A model generated the notes under the pieces. It worked only from the letters and a program-made list of their open reading frames with translations, was not told the origin of the DNA and made no database searches. A stretch of 64,000 nt of DNA from Eshraghiella sp051880035 (GTDB taxonomy: Bacteria; Bacillota; Clostridia; Lachnospirales; Lachnospiraceae). Each line of letters starts with the position of its first letter. Positions within the stretch are counted from its first letter, which is position 1. The DNA lies in assembly GCA_051880035.1 (NCBI GenBank), contig JBJENE010000006.1, forward strand, positions 1-64,000, read 5' to 3'. The translations under genes and the position numbers were made by a program. Of the stretch, positions 1 through 6,824 are shown in pieces.

Positions 1-232
1 TGGCGCCTAAAAGCTCCGGGCGCTCTGTCAGAGAATATTTATAATTCTCCGGCTGCATAACCGCTTCGGCAACCGCCTCCATAATATGCTTTGGCGGTTC
101 AAAATCAGGAGTTCCCACAGACAGGTTATAAACAGTCTTTCCCTCTTTAATTAAGCGGTTCTTCTTCTCATCCAATGCCGCAAAAATACCGGTAGTGAAA
201 TGGTCAAGCCGTGATGAATGTTCGTATTGCAT
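1..232 (-). CDS. Class I/II PLP aminotransferase, N-terminal part (cut by window start)
   Basis: Only the first 77 codons lie in the window; the rest continues beyond base 1. The start ATG at 232 has an AGAGGTG ribosome site 5 bases upstream. The visible stretch contains the segment LSVGTPDFEPP followed by a helix, which is the usual N-terminal arm of fold-type I aminotransferases of the aspartate/LL-diaminopimelate type. The PLP lysine and substrate-binding residues are outside the window, so the substrate cannot be named. It has its own promoter (274-302) just behind the terminator of the preceding surface operon, so it is probably transcribed separately. Confidence 0.8.
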   Translation of the reverse strand, partial: MQYEHSSRLDHFTTGIFAALDEKKNRLIKEGKTVYNLSVGTPDFEPPKHIMEAVAEAVMQPENYKYSLTERPELLGA

Positions 233-273
233 TTTAACACCTCTTTGGTTATTTACTTTTATCTACATCTGTG

Positions 274-302
274 ATTTTACAACTTAATACATTTATTTTC
301 AA
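274..302 (-). promoter_or_regulatory. Sigma-A promoter of the aminotransferase gene
   Basis: On the minus strand there is TTGAAA (297-302), a 17-base spacer and TAAAAT (274-279), about 42 bases before the start codon. It lies directly behind the terminator at 318-360. Confidence 0.6.
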
Positions 303-317
303 TGGTTACATTATATT

Positions 318-360
318 AAAAAATTAGGCCTTGCCATAGTTTTTTTGTATGGCAAAGCCT
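318..360 (-). terminator. Rho-independent terminator of the surface operon
   Basis: Two 13-base arms (326-338 and 348-360) pair with one mismatch and are followed on the minus strand by a run of six T. It lies 19 bases past the stop codon of the TVP38 gene and closes the operon that starts at 6548. Confidence 0.85.
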
Positions 361-378
361 GATATATTAATTCTTAAT

Positions 379-1092
379 TTAATTTTTCTCTTTTGCATGT
401 TCATCATGCACTTTACATATCTTCCGGTAAATAAGCATTCCAATGCAGCTGATTACCAGTGTTCCGCCGAATACGATAATGGCAAAAACATAATTCTGTA
501 CGCCCAGTGCATCTCCGCCTATCGTGGATGTGACAATTGACGGTATTCTGGCAACAAGGCTTATAATAAGCCACTTTCCAAGTTTCATATCCGTAAGGCC
601 CACCACATAATTCAGCAAATCTTTGGGTGTTCCCGGAATAAAAAACAGAATAAAAATCCAGAAATCTCTTTTGGGAGAACTTTTAAGGAATTTGAGGGAT
701 TCAATCTTTTCCCGTGAAAAGAACACCTCTACCGCTTTGATTCCAAATTTCTTTACAAGTAAAAATACAGGTATTCCTCCCAGTGTGGCACCGAGGATAC
801 AAAGGAAAGTTCCTTCCCACATTCCAAAGGCATATCCTGCCACCAGCTCCATAGGTTCTCCGGGAATTATGGCAATTATAACCTGAAGCATTGTCATGCC
901 CAGAAAAGCCAGGCGGCCCAGTATTCCTCTTTCGTCCACCCATTCCCTGAATTTTTCCGGCTCAGATACAAACCGGATTAGCGGTTTTCCCACATATATA
1001 AAGACAAAAACCGTCATGAGAATGAATATGACAATACTTGCGATAACAATTATTTTTTTGTAAATATCTTTTAACGGCTTGCTCCGACTCAT
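379..1092 (-). CDS. TVP38/TMEM64 (SNARE-associated/DedA-like) membrane protein
   Basis: A 237-residue integral membrane protein. A first membrane segment spans about residues 13-35. The family core follows, with IIPGEPMELVAGYAFG at 76-91, FIPGTPKDLLNYVVGLT at 151-167 and RIPSI at 182-186. These are the paired re-entrant-loop signatures of the TVP38/VTT family. Members move lipids or lipid-linked carriers across the membrane or support membrane homeostasis; the exact cargo is unknown here. An AGAGGAA ribosome site precedes the ATG. It is 19 bases behind the SGNH gene and is the last gene of the Dlt-like operon, so a role in supplying or recycling a lipid carrier for surface-polymer modification is plausible, but this is inference. 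Confidence 0.85.
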   Translation of the reverse strand: MSRSKPLKDIYKKIIVIASIVIFILMTVFVFIYVGKPLIRFVSEPEKFREWVDERGILGRLAFLGMTMLQVIIAIIPGEPMELVAGYAFGMWEGTFLCILGATLGGIPVFLLVKKFGIKAVEVFFSREKIESLKFLKSSPKRDFWIFILFFIPGTPKDLLNYVVGLTDMKLGKWLIISLVARIPSIVTSTIGGDALGVQNYVFAIIVFGGTLVISCIGMLIYRKICKVHDEHAKEKN

Positions 1093-1111
1093 AAATTTCC
1101 TCTGTTATGTA

Positions 1112-2062
1112 TTACAGACCCGAGGTTTCAACCGCATCGTTCCAGTTATCATAATACGAATCTTCTCTTCTGTCCGGAAAATCAAATTTTCTGTCCAGAA
1201 GTTCACCAAAATAAGAAGTTACTTTTACGGCGCCCTTATAATTCATATGATTACCGGAATCTCTTGAATCCTCATGCCAGTCAATACCTATTTCGTCCAC
1301 GGCTGTATTCATGTCATAGTATTCTATGTTATTCTTATCTGCCCAGTTCTGAACGGAATTATGACGGGCACTGTTCCAGTTGGCAGGTGCAGGCACACTT
1401 GTAACAACAAGTGTCATTTCTTTCTCGTCGCAAAGTTCTTTTATTTTGACAAGATAATCCTCCACCAGATCAGCGAACTCTTCCGTGTCATCCGAAGGCT
1501 GCATCCATTCACCATTCTTATAAGGTTCCACATTATCCCTGTATTTAAATCCCTTTCTTACACGCTCCATCTTTTTGGAAGAGGTGTCAAAAGAATTTTC
1601 ATCAATAATGTTTTTCCACCTGTTATGGTAATAGAAAATCGGCAGATATTTTCCAAGTGCGTTTATTTCTTTGTCCTCAGGATTCGGACTGATTCCTGCA
1701 TATCTGTAAAAGCAGTTCGCCTCCAGAACAACAACACTGGGACTCTGTTTTTCACAGGTCTCCTTTAAAATTTCATAGGAGTCACAAAGCCTTTGGGCAG
1801 AAGTACCCAGGATATACGATGTATATCCATGCTCTTTCCAAATCTGAAGAGGGTTAAATGCAGAGTATGTCTCGCTGTCTCCAAGGAAAACCACGTCTAT
1901 ACTGTTATCTTTTTCTGCCTGAACGGACTTGATTTTGTCCTTAACTCCGTTAATATTGTATATTTCCCGCACAGGCTTTGCCAGATGCGATAAACCAATT
2001 AATATTGCAAGAAGAACGGCCCAGAAACCAACTAATCCGGCTATTTTCTTAACTCTTTTCAT
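1112..2062 (-). CDS. Membrane-anchored SGNH-type protein paired with MBOAT (DltD-like role)
   Basis: A 316-residue protein with one N-terminal membrane segment (about 6-25) and an extracytoplasmic SGNH-hydrolase-like domain. Block I is VVFLGDSE with the candidate nucleophile Ser63. The C-terminal block around His272 (SGNHMNYKG) supplies a candidate catalytic histidine. It is shorter than classical DltD (about 420 residues) and I do not see clear DltD signature blocks, so it is better called a functional analogue. The start has a perfect AGGAGG site. It follows the MBOAT gene by 9 bases. In MBOAT/SGNH pairs the MBOAT passes the acyl group across the membrane and the SGNH partner places it on the glycan or teichoic acid; that role is inferred from context. 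Confidence 0.75.
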   Translation of the reverse strand: MKRVKKIAGLVGFWAVLLAILIGLSHLAKPVREIYNINGVKDKIKSVQAEKDNSIDVVFLGDSETYSAFNPLQIWKEHGYTSYILGTSAQRLCDSYEILKETCEKQSPSVVVLEANCFYRYAGISPNPEDKEINALGKYLPIFYYHNRWKNIIDENSFDTSSKKMERVRKGFKYRDNVEPYKNGEWMQPSDDTEEFADLVEDYLVKIKELCDEKEMTLVVTSVPAPANWNSARHNSVQNWADKNNIEYYDMNTAVDEIGIDWHEDSRDSGNHMNYKGAVKVTSYFGELLDRKFDFPDRREDSYYDNWNDAVETSGL

Positions 2063-2071
2063 TGTTTCCTC

Positions 2072-3622
2072 CTAATAACCCGCATAAATCATTTCAACAA
2101 TAGTGTAACCGCTTCCGTAAGCGCCAAGAACTATTACCGCAAGAATAGCAGCATACCAGAACGCCCATCTTGCAGGTATTACCCAGTTTGATATCTTTTC
2201 CCTGACGGAAATATTCTTTTCCTTGAAAACACCTACTACCGTAACAACAATTATTCCCAATGCCACTACAATCAGGTCATGAATATCCAGTTTACATGCA
2301 AACACATTGCAGAAAAGCTTTGTAATATGGAAATCGGTAAATATCCTGCCAAACATTGTAAATCCGGCTTTAAGTGTGTCAGCCCTAAAGAAAAGCTCGC
2401 CAATTATGATTATTGCGAACATTTTTACCGACTGAAGCATCCTGTATGGTTTACCCATCCTGTCAATATGCAGCTTTGCCGTAAGTTTTGCAATCGGCTC
2501 TTCCGTAATATTTTCAATGAAAATAATTACAAAATAATACATTCCGTAAAAAATAAATGTCCAGTTAGCACCATGCCACAGACCGTTACATGCCCATACA
2601 CAGAACAGTGCCACCGTAGGAGCCACAAACTTACTTACATTTCTGCCGAATTTATTTTTGACTTTCTTGGCAAAATTTTTAACCGGTTTGGCAAGGGAAA
2701 CAGGATAAAAAATATAATCCTTGAAAAATGTTCCCAAAGTAATATGCCAGCGGCGCCAGAATTCCGACGCAGTCTTTGCCATGAAAGGCTGTCTGAAGTT
2801 TTCGGGAATCGTAACTCCGAAGATCTCGCCGCTTCCGATTACAATGTCAATGCATCCGGAAAATTCCATATAAAGCTGGCAGGTATAGCATATTGCCCCG
2901 AAAAGAATAATTGAACCGTCAAGGTTCGCATACTCGGTAAAAATATGCTTTACCGCCGGATACAATCTGTCCGCAATAACAATTTTTTTAAACAGACCCC
3001 AGAGAATTCTCTGGTATCCGAATTTCAGATTTTTGTATGTGATTTTATTTCCCGCATATAAATCATCCGCAACCTGTCCGAATCTGCATATAGGTCCCTC
3101 CATAATTGTAGGGAAAAAGCTTAAATACAATGCAATTTTGCCAATATTGTGTTCGGCTTTCTGAGTGCCTCTGTATACATCTGTAATATAAGATACAATC
3201 TGCAATGTGTAGAATGATATTCCTATCGGAATAAAAAAGCGAATCGGCTTATATTCCAGACCTGCATTAAACAGATTCAGTAATCCGGTTATATTCTGAC
3301 CAAAAAAGTTAAAGTACTTTAAAATTACGAGCAGTCCGATATTAATAACTACTCCTAATGCCAATACCTGTCTTTTTTTACGGGTAACAACCTTTGCCCC
3401 GCCATCGGTTGTAAGACTTATATTCTCCAGCCATATTCCTATATGATGCGTCAGGAATGTGGCACATACAAGATATATAAGGAGTTTACCGCTTATCATC
3501 CAGAAAAATGTATAGCTTGCCGCAAGAAGCACAACAAATCTGAACTTCTTAGGTATTATCTGATACACAAGAATGACTATCGGTAAAAATATTGCAAAAT
3601 ATCTGATAAGATGATAAGACAC
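2072..3622 (-). CDS. MBOAT family O-acyltransferase (DltB/AlgI type)
   Basis: A 516-residue polytopic protein. It has the MBOAT hallmarks: FWRRWHITLG at 288-297, and GLWHGANWTF at 347-356 with the invariant His350, in the place of the DltB/AlgI catalytic histidine. The N-terminal half carries several hydrophobic helices and an SFYTLQIVSYITDVYRG stretch at 136-152 typical of the DltB/AlgI branch. The gene starts one base after the carrier-protein stop, so translation is probably coupled. In Dlt systems the MBOAT takes the aminoacyl group from the cytoplasmic carrier protein and passes it outward to teichoic acid. The acyl donor here is probably the carrier encoded just upstream, but the amino acid may not be D-alanine (see the decarboxylase). 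Confidence 0.9.
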   Translation of the reverse strand: MSYHLIRYFAIFLPIVILVYQIIPKKFRFVVLLAASYTFFWMISGKLLIYLVCATFLTHHIGIWLENISLTTDGGAKVVTRKKRQVLALGVVINIGLLVILKYFNFFGQNITGLLNLFNAGLEYKPIRFFIPIGISFYTLQIVSYITDVYRGTQKAEHNIGKIALYLSFFPTIMEGPICRFGQVADDLYAGNKITYKNLKFGYQRILWGLFKKIVIADRLYPAVKHIFTEYANLDGSIILFGAICYTCQLYMEFSGCIDIVIGSGEIFGVTIPENFRQPFMAKTASEFWRRWHITLGTFFKDYIFYPVSLAKPVKNFAKKVKNKFGRNVSKFVAPTVALFCVWACNGLWHGANWTFIFYGMYYFVIIFIENITEEPIAKLTAKLHIDRMGKPYRMLQSVKMFAIIIIGELFFRADTLKAGFTMFGRIFTDFHITKLFCNVFACKLDIHDLIVVALGIIVVTVVGVFKEKNISVREKISNWVIPARWAFWYAAILAVIVLGAYGSGYTIVEMIYAGY

Positions 3623-3623
3623 T

Positions 3624-3854
3624 TTATTCTTCTTCCTTTAATCTGCAAATCATTGCCCAGAGGCTCTTTGCGGAATTGAAGTTTTCTGCAACCAATTCTG
3701 CCGGGGCAACCTCAACATCGAATGCGTCCTCGATTTCAGATACAAGGGATAAAATTCCAAATGAATCCAGAATATGATCGTCTATCAGTGTAGTACATGT
3801 TTCATAATCAACTCCCGGATGAATCTCCTCCAAAATTTCAATTAACTCTTCCAT
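3624..3854 (-). CDS. Acyl/aminoacyl carrier protein (DltC-like)
   Basis: A 76-residue acidic carrier protein. The motif LDSFGILSLV at 29-38 contains Ser31, the expected attachment site of 4'-phosphopantetheine, in the DS[FLM]G context of DltC and other carriers. Length and charge match the family. The ATG overlaps the last base of the decarboxylase gene, so the two are probably translated together. It should hold an activated amino acid as a thioester made by the adjacent AMP-forming ligase and hand it to the MBOAT protein. Whether the decarboxylase acts on the carrier-bound amino acid (as BtrK does on the BtrI carrier in butirosin synthesis) or on the free amino acid is open. Confidence 0.9.
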   Translation of the reverse strand: MEELIEILEEIHPGVDYETCTTLIDDHILDSFGILSLVSEIEDAFDVEVAPAELVAENFNSAKSLWAMICRLKEEE

Positions 3855-5035
3855 TATTCTTCCTCCATAATTGAATTTATTAGATTGGTTTCCATAGGTT
3901 TTCTGGCCACCAGGAAACCATCTTTAGCTGAATAAAAAATTATCTGCGGCAGTTCGCGGCTTAAGAATAATGCCATTCCTTCCGTAACCGAATAAGCTCC
4001 GCAATTTTCAAATACAAAACAGTCTCCCGCTTTAAGTTCCGGGAACATGGCACCTTTAAGGATTACATCATTTACGGTACATAAAGAACCGCAAATATTC
4101 CATGGTACTTCTTCTGCGGACGATTCGGTAATCAATTGCATTACCGGCTTTTTCATACCCATAATCTGTCCGTAGTAATTAAGCTGATGTATGCCTCCGT
4201 CTACGATGCAGTAGTTGACGCCATCTGTCTTTTTAACATCCATAACGGATGTGAAGTAATATCCGCATCCTGTAGCAATAAATCTTCCCATTTCTACAGT
4301 AACATGGGAAAATGCGGTTATTCCGCCAAGCAAATCACGCAGGCCTTTAAGCTCCTGTACGGCATCTATAGGTTCGTCCGCCTCAAAATATGTTACGGAA
4401 AGTCCCGGTCCGTATTCAAGCTCTTCAAGTTTAATTCCGAATCTGTCATTAAGATAATGACCGTATTCCTCAAGCATTGCCAGCTCTTTGGCAATTTTCT
4501 TTTGCTTTTTCTGGGTTCCGGAATAAAAATGAATTCCTGCCGGTTCCATATTAGGATCATTTATAACCATGGAAAGTACATTTTCCAGAGTTTCTTTGTC
4601 CATTCCAAACTGGTTGCCGCTTGAAAGTCTTAAAAGTACACGGATTGGGGTATTCATTTCCCGGCATACTTTTGACAGAATTTCATAATGGCTTGGGGAT
4701 TCCAGCGTAAACACGCCTTTACCCTTACAGAGTTCCATAATTCTGGTCATTGATGCATTCGTCTTATTTACACCCGATACAACTATTTTGTCGGAAGGAA
4801 TTCCTGCACGATGGCATATTTCATATTCTCCCGGAGAGCATACCTCATATTTACAAATATAGTCATTCATGGGCTTAATTACAAAAGGATTGGCCTTCAT
4901 GGCATAACATACGGAAACCTCACTGCCAAGTTCCTCTTTAATAAGCTCAACCCGGTTCTTTAATATATCAAGGTCAAATACATAACAGGGTGTATCAAAC
5001 TGCCCACAGACCTTTTCTATTTCCTTACGCTCCAT
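3854..5035 (-). CDS. Fold-type III PLP decarboxylase in a Dlt-like operon (BtrK/LysA-like)
   Basis: A 393-residue alanine-racemase-fold decarboxylase of the Orn/DAP/Arg group. Visible features are YAMKANP with the PLP Lys47, RLSSGNQFGMD at 136-146, HFYSGTQ at 168-174, GPG at 209-211, EMGR at 248-251, and GSLCTVND at 316-323 with Cys319 in the place of the catalytic CESxD cysteine. The tail GAYSV at 346-350 completes the active site. The RLSSGNQFGMD segment recalls BtrK, which decarboxylates a carrier-bound glutamate. It overlaps the ligase gene by 11 bases and the carrier gene by one, so it belongs to the same complex or pathway. Classical dlt operons lack such an enzyme. Substrate not determined; glutamate or aspartate is inferred. 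Confidence 0.85.
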   Translation of the reverse strand: MERKEIEKVCGQFDTPCYVFDLDILKNRVELIKEELGSEVSVCYAMKANPFVIKPMNDYICKYEVCSPGEYEICHRAGIPSDKIVVSGVNKTNASMTRIMELCKGKGVFTLESPSHYEILSKVCREMNTPIRVLLRLSSGNQFGMDKETLENVLSMVINDPNMEPAGIHFYSGTQKKQKKIAKELAMLEEYGHYLNDRFGIKLEELEYGPGLSVTYFEADEPIDAVQELKGLRDLLGGITAFSHVTVEMGRFIATGCGYYFTSVMDVKKTDGVNYCIVDGGIHQLNYYGQIMGMKKPVMQLITESSAEEVPWNICGSLCTVNDVILKGAMFPELKAGDCFVFENCGAYSVTEGMALFLSRELPQIIFYSAKDGFLVARKPMETNLINSIMEEE

Positions 5036-6548
5036 GTTTTCCTCCGTTCTGATAGAGTTCTTTCAGATAAGCTCTGTCAATTTTACCATTCTTGGTCAGT
5101 GGCATTTCATCCATTCTGACAAAAACATTAGGAACCATAAAGTCAGGAACCTTGCTCTTTAATCCGTCAATAATCTCGCCCTTATTTTCAATTCCCACAT
5201 AAAATGCAATTATTTTGTTCTTTTTATCATCAAAGAAAGAACATGCTCTTTCCACACCGCAGACACTGTTGAGCGCAGCATCAACCTCTTCAAGCTCAAT
5301 TCTGTGTCCCATGTGCTTAATCTGGAAATCTTTACGTCCGGCAAAATAAAGTCTTCCGTCCTCACCATAAGACGCCAGATCTCCCGTCCTGTAAATTGTT
5401 TCGGGAAAATTCCGGTTAAGCGGATTAGGCGTAAAAGCTTTCATGGTCATTTCCGGATTATTGTAGTATCCCAGTGCCAATGCCGTACCTGCCACGCAGA
5501 CCTCGCCGGCTACGCCCGGCTTTGTAATCTCCAGATCATTTTCATCCAGAAGAATTACTTTTTCATTAGGAAAAGCATTGCCCATAGGAAGTTTCTCGTC
5601 TTCTCCGTATTCGCGGTCCACTATATAATAAGTACAGTTACATGTTATTTCCGTAGGTCCGTACAGATTTACAAACATTGCATCAGGATAAAATTTTCTC
5701 CACTGATTCATCTGTTTCACAGGCATCATTTCGCCGCTGAACATTATTTTGTTAATGGCAGACGGAACCTTATATTTAAGTCCGTGAAGCCTGTTAAGAA
5801 GACACAATGCCGAAACCGCCCAGATTAATGTTGTTACCTTATTGTCATCCAGCATGTCAATAACATTGTTCGGGAACATAAAATATGCTTTTGGAATAAT
5901 AATAAGGGTTGCACCTGTTTTAAGGCACGAATATATGTCTTTAACGGACACATCAAAATCAAAAGGTGCCTGATTTCCGATAACATCCTCTTCTGTAATA
6001 TTAAACACATCAGTAAAGTTATCTATAAAATCAATTACCGACCGATGGCATATTACAACACATTTAGGTACTCCTGTGGAGCCTGATGTGAAAATTCCGT
6101 ACAGAGGATCTGTATCAATACTCTCTCTTCTGATTCTGTCAAGCAGTTCATCATTAACAGGGCTTTCTATTTCTTCGGGAGTAAATACCGCTCCTTTATA
6201 TCCGCATTCGGTCAGCTTATCTCTGTATTCATCCTTTGTAATAACAGTTTCCGTCTGAAGGACATCAAGAATCTGTGTAATCCTCTGATTAGGAAAAGAC
6301 GGGTCAGCCAATACATAAAAATCTCCGGCATATACTATTCCCATAAAAAGTTCAAGAGCTGTTACGCTCTTTTCCATAAATACAACAACCGGCTTTCTGA
6401 CTCCGGTACGCGTTGCAAGAAATGAACCTATTTCTTTTGCCCTGTGCAGCAATTCCGAATATGTACACTGTGTTTTCTCATCCTTTGCCGCAGCCTTGTC
6501 CGGAACACGAAAAGCTGTGTTTTCCAGATATTCCAATATATTTTTCAT
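5025..6548 (-). CDS. DltA-like amino acid-carrier protein ligase (AMP-binding)
   Basis: A 507-residue adenylating enzyme. It carries the P-loop GIFTSGSTGVPK at 151-162, YGPTE at 296-300, GDLASYGEDGRLYFAGR and DFQIKHMGHRIELEE in the hinge region, and LTKNGKIDR near the end with the catalytic lysine. Size and these blocks match D-alanine-poly(phosphoribitol) ligase DltA. I chose the ATG at 6548, preceded by GAGGGA, over an in-frame ATG 72 bases upstream that has no ribosome site and lies in the operator. At 269-276 it reads MFSGEMMP, where Bacillus DltA has FCGE with the D-Ala-selecting cysteine (from memory), so Ser271 replaces that cysteine. Together with the downstream decarboxylase this suggests a substrate other than D-alanine. 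It is the first gene of the operon. Confidence 0.88.
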   Translation of the reverse strand: MKNILEYLENTAFRVPDKAAAKDEKTQCTYSELLHRAKEIGSFLATRTGVRKPVVVFMEKSVTALELFMGIVYAGDFYVLADPSFPNQRITQILDVLQTETVITKDEYRDKLTECGYKGAVFTPEEIESPVNDELLDRIRRESIDTDPLYGIFTSGSTGVPKCVVICHRSVIDFIDNFTDVFNITEEDVIGNQAPFDFDVSVKDIYSCLKTGATLIIIPKAYFMFPNNVIDMLDDNKVTTLIWAVSALCLLNRLHGLKYKVPSAINKIMFSGEMMPVKQMNQWRKFYPDAMFVNLYGPTEITCNCTYYIVDREYGEDEKLPMGNAFPNEKVILLDENDLEITKPGVAGEVCVAGTALALGYYNNPEMTMKAFTPNPLNRNFPETIYRTGDLASYGEDGRLYFAGRKDFQIKHMGHRIELEEVDAALNSVCGVERACSFFDDKKNKIIAFYVGIENKGEIIDGLKSKVPDFMVPNVFVRMDEMPLTKNGKIDRAYLKELYQNGGKHGA

Positions 6549-6585
6549 TGCGAGTCCCTCTAAACCTATCCCATTTCCATATATT

Positions 6586-6612
6586 AACTGTACTGTCTTA
6601 ACTAGTACAGTT
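6586..6612. promoter_or_regulatory. Inverted-repeat operator at the Dlt-like promoter
   Basis: Perfect 9-base arms AACTGTACT (6586-6594) and AGTACAGTT (6604-6612) are separated by 9 bases. The dyad begins 6 bases past the -10 box and covers the expected transcription start, a classic repressor position. The core TGTACT-N9-AGTACA recurs at 60941-60961. Confidence 0.75.
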
Positions 6613-6618
6613 GAGTAC

Positions 6619-6647
6619 ATTATAGTATCTGAATGTTGTCATGTCAA
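6619..6647 (-). promoter_or_regulatory. Consensus sigma-A promoter of the Dlt-like operon
   Basis: The minus strand reads TTGACA (6642-6647), a 17-base spacer and TATAAT (6619-6624), a perfect consensus. Such a strong promoter directly followed by an operator suggests tight repression and strong expression when released. Confidence 0.85.
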
Positions 6648-6740
6648 GCACATTCAGTCAGCTTTCATTTTGCCAACATGATTGATTCTATATAAAAAAA
6701 CAATTTTTGTCCAGTATAATATACTTTTTTCCCGATTTTG

Positions 6741-6813
6741 ACAAAAAATGTCCCACAAAGAACATTTATGCCTTAGGTTTTGCCCTTCAAAGGCAATGTA
6801 TGACTCTGTGGGA
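6741..6813 (-). terminator. Long-hairpin terminator after the GGDEF gene
   Basis: The outer arms (6751-6760 and 6804-6813) pair with one G-U. An inner imperfect stem around GCCTT/AAGGC extends the structure to 63 bases. A run of six T follows on the minus strand. It separates the GGDEF operon from the Dlt-like promoter. Confidence 0.7.
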
Positions 6814-6824
6814 ATATTATAAGT

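Noticed and set aside
379..1092. Plus-strand frames opposite the minus-strand genes throughout the window
   Set aside because: They lack ribosome sites and recognisable domains, and mirror codon bias of the true genes on the other strand.
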